A DNA stretch of 64,000 bases from Fratercula arctica (lineage: Eukaryota > Chordata > Aves > Charadriiformes > Alcidae), in contig CANTUZ010000027.1 of NCBI GenBank assembly GCA_947846985.1, positions 4,416,403-4,480,402 of the forward strand, in the 5' to 3' direction. The first letter of the stretch is position 1; each line of letters starts with the position of its first letter. The translations under genes were made by a program, and so were the position numbers. The notes under the pieces are model-generated. The model ran no database searches. It saw only the letters and a list, made by a program, of their open reading frames with translations, and had not been told where the DNA came from. Below, one piece after another: positions 57,501-64,000 of this stretch.

Positions 57501-60500
57501 CAACAGGGGATGGAGGAGAAGGAACGGTGCATGAAGGAAAAGGAGGAAGAGGGGACGGAGAGAAGAGAATGGGGAAAGAAAGAACAGAGGAACAGGGGAC
57601 GGAGGAAAAAAAAATGGGGAAGGAAGAAAAGAAAGAAGAGGCGATGAGGAAAAAAGAAAGGTGAAAGACACAAAGATGCAACAGAGAAGCGGCTGGGAAG
57701 CATGGGGAAAGAAGGAGAAAAAGAAACAAGGGAGAAGGGGCAAAGAATGGGGAAAGAAGGAAAGGAGCGACAGGGGATGGAGGGGAAAGGAACAACAGGC
57801 GACAAGGCGGGGAAGGAACAGGAAAAGGAACAAAGGGGCAAAACGGGGGACGGGACCTGTAAGAATGGGAAAAGACCACAAAGGGGAATACGTGACGGCG
57901 GGCAGAAAGAGTGGGAAAGACGGAACGCGTGACGGAGGGGAAAAGCATGGTGAAAGAAGAGAAAGGAAGGAGAGGGGACAAAGGGAAAAGAATGGGGAAA
58001 GAAGGAAAGGCGAAAGGCGGACCAAGGGGAGAAGAACGAAGATAGAAGCAAAGGGAAAACAAGCGACAGGAGAAAGAACGGGGAAAAGAGGAAAGGGAAA
58101 CAGAGGACAGAGGCAAAAGAATGGGGAAAGAAGAAAAGGAGAAACAGGAGACTGGGGCAGAAAAATGGGGCAGGGGAAAGAGTGGGGAAAGAAGGAAAGG
58201 GGCAATGGGCAATGGGGGGGAAGAATGGAGAAAAAAAAGAAATGAGGAACAGGAGACGGGTGGTGGGGAGGGGAAGGAAAGAGGTAAATAAGGCGCGGGG
58301 AACGGGGGGAAAGAATGGGGACGGGGGTGGAAGAGAGGGTACGAGGGGCAAGAAGGGAAAGATGGAATGGAGGAACAGGGCACGGGGGGAAAGAAAGGGG
58401 AAGAAGAAAAGAGGGAAAGGGGAAGGATGAGGAAAGAAGGAAAGAAAGAACAGCGGATGGGGGAAGAATAAAGGAGGAACAGTGGGGGAAGTGTGGGGAA
58501 AGAAGGGACAAGGGGGGGGGAAAGAAAAGAGGAAAAGGAGAGGGCTAGAAGAATGGGGAGAGAAAGAAAGAAGGAAGAGGCGACAGGGTGGAAAAAAGAG
58601 GAAAGAAGGAAAGGAAGAGCAGGGAACCGGGGAAAGAATGGTAATAGAAGAAAAAGGGGCTGGAGAGCAGAGAAAGAGAGAAAAAAAGGAGGACGAAGGG
58701 ACGAAGGGAAAAGAACGGGGAAAGGAGGAGAGGAAGAAGAGGCGAAGGCGGGGGAAGAATGGGGAAAGAGGGAAAGAACAGGTGACGAAGAAAAAGAACG
58801 GTGAAAGATGTAAAGATGCAGCAGAGAACAGGATGGGAAGTATGGGGAACGGAAGGAGAAAAGAAACAAGGGAGCAGGGGCAAAAAATGGGGAAAGAAGG
58901 AAATGAGCAACAGGGGACGGAGGGGAAAGAAAGCGGAAAGACGGAAAGGAGGAATAGGGGACGGGGTGGAAAGCACAAATAAAGGAAGAAAGGGGGAGCA
59001 GGGTACAGGGGAGACAAGTAGGGAAAGAAGGAAAGCGGGAACAGGCGACGGGGGGGAAAGAATGGTGAAAGACATAAAAAAGGAACAGGGGACGAGGGAA
59101 AAATAACGGGGAAAGAAGGAACAGGGCACGAGGGTTGAGGAACGGCAGAAGAATGGAAGGAGGAACGGAGCACGAGAGGAAAATAACTGGGAAAACAGAA
59201 AGAGGGACAAAGGAAAAGGAGAGAGAAACGGGGTAAGAAAGGAAAGGAAGAACGGGGACAGAGGGGAAAGAACGGGGAAAGAAGGGAAAGAAGGAACAGG
59301 AGACAGGGTGGGAAGAAAGAGGACGAGGGGGCAAGAAAGGGGAAATGTGGGACGGCACGGGGAGAACAGAGAAAGAAAGAAGGAATAGGGGAAGGGGTGG
59401 AAGAATGCAGAAAGAAGGAAAGGAAAAAGAGGCGACGGGTGGAAAGAACGGGGAAAGGAGGAACGGGGGATGGGGCAGGAAGAAAGGACGTGGAGGGAAG
59501 AAAGGGGAAAAGTGGGATGGCAGGGGGAGAATAGGGAAAAAAAGAAAGAAGGAAGAGGGAACGCGGAGGAAGGGGAAAGAAGGAAAGAAGGAACGGGGGA
59601 TGGGGAGGAAAGACCGGGGAAGGAAGGGAATGAAGGAACAGGGGTGGGAAAATGGGGAAAGAAAGAAAGGAGGGACGGGAGACCGCGGTAGAAGAATAGA
59701 GAAAGAAGGAAAGAAGGAACAGGCGACAGGAGGAAAAAATGCGGAAAGAAGGAAATGAGGAACACGGGATGGAAGGGAAAGAACGGGGAACGAAGGGAAA
59801 GGAGAAACACGGGACAGGGGAAATGGGAAAAGAAAGAAAAAAGGAACCGGGGACGAGTGGAAAGAAAGGAGACGGGCCAGGGCGGGGAAAGAAAGGAGTG
59901 AGAAGGAAGAGGGAACAGACGAGAAGGATGGGGAAATAAGGGAAGGAGGAAGAGGGGACGGGGGGGAAACATGAGGAAAGAAGGGAAAAAAGAAACAGGG
60001 GATGGAGGGAAGAACGATGAAAGACGAGAAAGGAGAAAAAGGGGACGGCGGCGAAATGCGGGAAGGAGTGGGAAAAATGGGTAAAAAAGGAAAGGAGGAA
60101 CAGGGCGCAAGGGAGAAGAACGGGGATAGAAGTAAAGGGGGAAAAGGGCCAGGGGGAGGAATGGGGAAAGGAGGAAAGGGAAAACAGGCGACGGGGGAAG
60201 AATGGGGAAAGAAGGCAAAGAAGAACTGGGGGTGGAGAAGGAAGAATGCGTAAGGAAGAGAAGGAGGAACGGGATGGAGGAGGAATAACGGGTAAAGAAG
60301 GAAAGGGGGGACAGGGGAAGAATGCAGCAAGCAGGAAAGGTGGAACAGGGCCTGAGGGGGGAGAAAGGAGACGAGGAGGAAGAAACAGACAAGAAGGAAA
60401 AGAGGAACATGGGACAGAGGAGAACAATGGGGAAAGAAAAAACAGGGGACGTGCGGGAAAGAATGCAGAAAGAAGGGAAGGAGGAATAGGGGCTGGGGGG

Positions 60501-63500
60501 GAAACAAAGTGGAAAGAAGGAACGGTGAAACAGGGGACGGGGGAAAGATTGGGGAAAGAAGGAAAGAAAGAAAAGAGGAACCGGGGACAGAAGGAAAGAA
60601 TGGGGAAAGAAGGAAAGGAAAAACAGGTGACTGAGACAGAAGAAATAGGACAGGGGGAAGCACGGGGAAAGAAGGAAAAGGGGCAACAGGCGATGGGGGG
60701 AAGAATGGAGAAGAAAAGAAATGAGGAACGGGAGACGGGTGGGGAGGAAGGAAAAAAGTAAATAAGGCACCAGGAATGGGGGGGGGAAATGGGAAAAGAA
60801 AAGGATAATAGAACAGGGGATGGGGCTGAAGAATAAGGAAGGAAAGGACGGAAAGAGCGGAAAGGACAGAAAGGAAGGAAAGGAAGGAAAGGACGGAAAG
60901 GGGGACTGAGGAAAGAACGGGGGAAGGAGGAACGGGGAGGGCAACATGAGGAACAACGGGGAAAAAGAAACAGGGGGCGGGGGAAAGCATAGGGAAAGAA
61001 GGAAAGCAAGAACGGGGGATGGGCGGGAAAGAATGGGGACGGGGTGGAAGAAAGGGGACGATGGGGAAAGAGGGAAAGATGGAATGGAGGACTGGGGCAC
61101 AGCGGGAAAGGATGGGGAAAGAAGTACAGAGCGAGCAGTGGACGGGAGAAGAATAAAGAAGGAACAAGGAACAGCGGGGGAAGTACGGGGAAAGAAGGCA
61201 CCGGGGACAGGGGGAGGAAAGAAAAGAAGGAAAAGCAGCGGGCTGGAAGAATGGGGATGAAAGAAAGAAGGAACGGGCGACAGGGTGGAAAAATGGGGAA
61301 AGAAGGAAAGGAGCAACAGGGGATGGAGGAGAAAGAATGGTGCATGAAGGAAAAGGAGGAAGAGGGGACGGAGAGAAGAGAATGGGGAAAGAAAGAACAG
61401 AGGAACAGGGGACGGAGGAAAAAAAAATGGGGAAGGAAGAAAAGAAAGAAGAGGCGATGAGGAAAAAAGAAAGGTGAAAGACACAAAGATGCAACAGAGA
61501 ACGGGCTGGGAAGCATGGGGAAAGAAGGAGAAAAAGAAACAAGGGAGAAGGGGCAAAGAATGGGGAAAGAAGGAAAGGAGCGACAGGGGATGGAGGGGAA
61601 AGGAACAACAGGCGACAAGGCGGGGAAGGAACAGGAAAAGGAACAAAGGGGCAAAACGGGGGACGGGACCTGTAAGAATGGGAAAAGACCACAAAGGGGA
61701 ATACGTGACGGCGGGCAGAAAGAGTGGGAAAGACGGAACGCGTGACGGAGGGGAAAAGCATGGTGAAAGAAGAGAAAGGAAGGAGAGGGGACAAAGAGGA
61801 AAAGAATGGGGAAAGAAGGAAAGGCGAAAGGCGGACCAAGGGGAGAAGAACGAAGATAGAAGAAAAGGGAAAACAAGCGACAGGAGAAAGAACGGGGAAA
61901 AGAGGAAAGGGAAACAGAGGACAGAGGCAAAAGAATGGGGAAAGAAGAAAAGGAGAAACAGGAGACTGGGGCAGAAAAATGGGGCAGGGGAAAGAGTGGG
62001 GAAAGAAGGAAAGGGGCAAGAGGCGATGGGGGGAAGAATGGAGAAAAAAAAGAAATGAGGAACCGGAGACGGGTGGTGGGGAGGGGAAGGAAAGAGGTAA
62101 ATAAGGCGCGGGGAACGGGGGGAAAGAATGGGGACGGGGGTGGAAGAGAGGGTACGAGGGGCAAGAAGGGAAAGATGGAATGGAGGAACAGGGCACGGGG
62201 GGAAAGAAAGGGGAAGAAGAAAAGAGAGAAAGGGGAAGGATGAGGAAAGAAGGAAAGAAAGAACAGCGGATGGGGGAAGAATAAAGGAGGAACAGTGGGG
62301 GAAGTGTGGGGAAAGAAGGGACAAGGGGGGGGGAAAGAAAAGAGGAAAAGGAGAGGGCTAGAAGAATGGGGAGAGAAAGAAAGAAGGAAGAGGCGACAGG
62401 GTGGAAAAAAGAGGAAAGAAGGAAAGGAAGAGCAGGGAACCGGGGAAAGAATGGTAATAGAAGAAAAAGGGGCTGGAGAGCAGAGAAAGAGAGAAAAAAA
62501 GGAGGACGAAGGGACGAAGGGAAAAGAACGGGGAAAGGAGGAGAGGAAGAAGAGGCGAAGGCGGGGGAAGAATGGGGAAAGAGGGAAAGAACAGGTGACG
62601 AAGAAAAAGAACGGTGAAAGATGTAAAGATGCAGCAGAGAACAGGATGGGAAGTATGGGGAACGGAAGGAGAAAAGAAACAAGGGAGCAGGGGCAAAAAA
62701 TGGGGAAAGAAGGAAATGAGCAACAGGGGACGGAGGGGAAAGAAAGCGGAAAGACGGAAAGGAGGAATAGGGGACGGGGTGGAAAGCACAAATAAAGGAA
62801 GAAAGGGGGAGCAGGGTACAGGGGAGACAAGTAGGGAAAGAAGGAAAGCGGGAACAGGCGACGGGGGGGAAAGAATGGTGAAAGACATAAAAAAGGAACA
62901 GGGGACGAGGGAAAAATAACGGGGAAAGAAGGAACAGGGCACGAGGGTTGAGGAACGGCAGAAGAATGGAAGGAGGAACGGAGCACGAGAGGAAAATAAC
63001 TGGGAAAACAGAAAGAGGGACAAAGGAAAAGGAGAGAGAAACGGGGTAAGAAAGGAAAGGAAGAACGGGGACAGAGGGGAAAGAACGGGGAAAGAAGGGA
63101 AAGAAGGAACAGGAGACAGGGTGGGAAGAAAGAGGACGAGGGGGCAAGAAAGGGGAAATGTGGGACGGCACGGGGAGAACAGAGAAAGAAAGAAGGAATA
63201 GGGGAAGGGGTGGAAGAATGCAGAAAGAAGGAAAGGAAAAAGAGGCGACGGGTGGAAAGAACGGGGAAAGGAGGAACGGGGGATGGGGCAGGAAGAAAGG
63301 ACGTGGAGGGAAGAAAGGGGAAAAGTGGGATGGCAGGGGGAGAATAGGGAAAAAAAGAAAGAAGGAAGAGGGAACGCGGAGGAAGGGGAAAGAAGGAAAG
63401 AAGGAACGGGGGATGGGGAGGAAAGACCGGGGAAGGAAGGGAATGAAGGAACAGGGGTGGGAAAATGGGGAAAGAAAGAAAGGAGGGACGGGAGACCGCG

Positions 63501-64000
63501 GTAGAAGAATAGAGAAAGAAGGAAAGAAGGAACAGGCGACAGGAGGAAAAAATGCGGAAAGAAGGAAATGAGGAACACGGGATGGAAGGGAAAGAACGGG
63601 GAACGAAGGGAAAGGAGAAACACGGGACAGGGGAAATGGGAAAAGAAAGAAAAAAGGAACCGGGGACGAGTGGAAAGAAAGGAGACGGGCCAGGGCGGGG
63701 AAAGAAAGGAGTGAGAAGGAAGAGGGAACAGACGAGAAGGATGGGGAAATAAGGGAAGGAGGAAGAGGGGACGGGGGGGAAACATGAGGAAAGAAGGGAA
63801 AAAAGAAACAGGGGATGGAGGGAAGAACGATGAAAGACGAGAAAGGAGAAAAAGGGGACGGCGGCGAAATGCGGGAAGGAGTGGGAAAAATGGGTAAAAA
63901 AGGAAAGGAGGAACAGGGCGCAAGGGAGAAGAACGGGGATAGAAGTAAAGGGGGAAAAGGGCCAGGGGGAGGAATGGGGAAAGGAGGAAAGGGAAAACAG
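51543..64000 (+). repeat. Polypurine satellite with 3.81-kb higher-order repeat
   Basis: Almost pure A/G on the plus strand. The basic degenerate unit is about 40 bp (GGAACAGGGGACGGAGGGAA then AGAATGGGGAAAGAAGGAAA). Blocks of such units repeat as a higher-order unit, with the landmark CACGAGAGGAAAATAACTGG at 51543, 55356, 59171 and 62984 (periods 3,813, 3,815 and 3,813). This gives three full copies and about 1,017 bp of a fourth. Copies are highly similar, with scattered substitutions and small block differences. The array continues beyond the window. No coding role is supported. Confidence 0.97.

Noticed and set aside
51287..62986. 3,899-codon minus-strand open frame as a giant Ser/Pro/Phe/Leu-rich protein
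   Set aside because: The strand is almost only C and T, so stop codons cannot occur. Other phases are equally open and the frame follows satellite copies, not gene structure.
51543..64000. CRISPR-like array
   Set aside because: Units are degenerate, directly adjacent and low-complexity purine sequence in a vertebrate context; there are no constant repeats with unique spacers.
1..64000. tRNA, rRNA or other structured RNA genes
   Set aside because: No tRNA A/B-box pair with cloverleaf, rRNA or snRNA signature was noticed. The tRNA-Ser-like 18-mer is a retroviral primer-binding site.

Overview
The window looks like a hard-to-assemble piece of a bird genome. The evidence is many CR1-type LINE fragments with 3' ends made of repeated ATTCTATG, avian-style endogenous retroviral LTRs, an env remnant of alpharetroviral (avian leukosis/sarcoma) type, a GC-rich CpG island and a long GA-rich satellite. 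No complete protein-coding host gene is visible. Two runs of exactly 200 N (8888-9087 and 49766-49965) split the window into three contigs.

Contig 1 (1-8887) carries a CpG island at about 2000-5450. Its promoter core (about 2520-2880) has three CCAAT boxes in 28-bp tandem repeats, one inverted CCAAT box, an NRF1 palindrome and two RFX X-box-like palindromes. A possible first coding exon (43 codons, unrecognised gene) leaves the core on the minus strand. On the other side lie three tandem copies of a GC-rich block, each ending in a CTCF-like motif, with G-rich minisatellites between them. The AT-richer remainder contains a diverged direct duplication (6943-7361 and 8187-8592).

Contig 2 (9088-49765) is one giant inverted repeat. 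Two arms of 19,690 bp (9089-28778 and 30076-49765) are nearly identical and flank a 1,297-bp spacer, and together they fill the contig to within one base. Each arm holds, from outside inward: a CR1; an LTR 3' end with a primer-binding site matching tRNA-Ser; minisatellites and decayed retroviral reading frames; an env pseudogene interrupted by part of an LTR; a second and third CR1; a 1.17-kb solo LTR; nested CR1s; two LTR-like pieces; another CR1; about 3 kb of unique sequence; a second solo LTR of the same family in the opposite orientation; about 1.7 kb of unique sequence with exon-like stretches; and the 3' part of a CR1 whose remainder forms the spacer. The structure is either a real palindrome (sex-chromosome or ampliconic type) or a fold-back assembly artefact. 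The sequence alone does not decide.

Contig 3 (49966-64000) begins with a possible terminal exon (50085-50404). It then becomes an almost pure polypurine satellite: a degenerate unit of about 40 bp organised into a higher-order repeat of 3,813-3,815 bp, present 3.3 times from 51543 to the window end. The complementary polypyrimidine strand has almost no stop codons. This explains open frames of up to 3,899 codons there, which I do not regard as genes.
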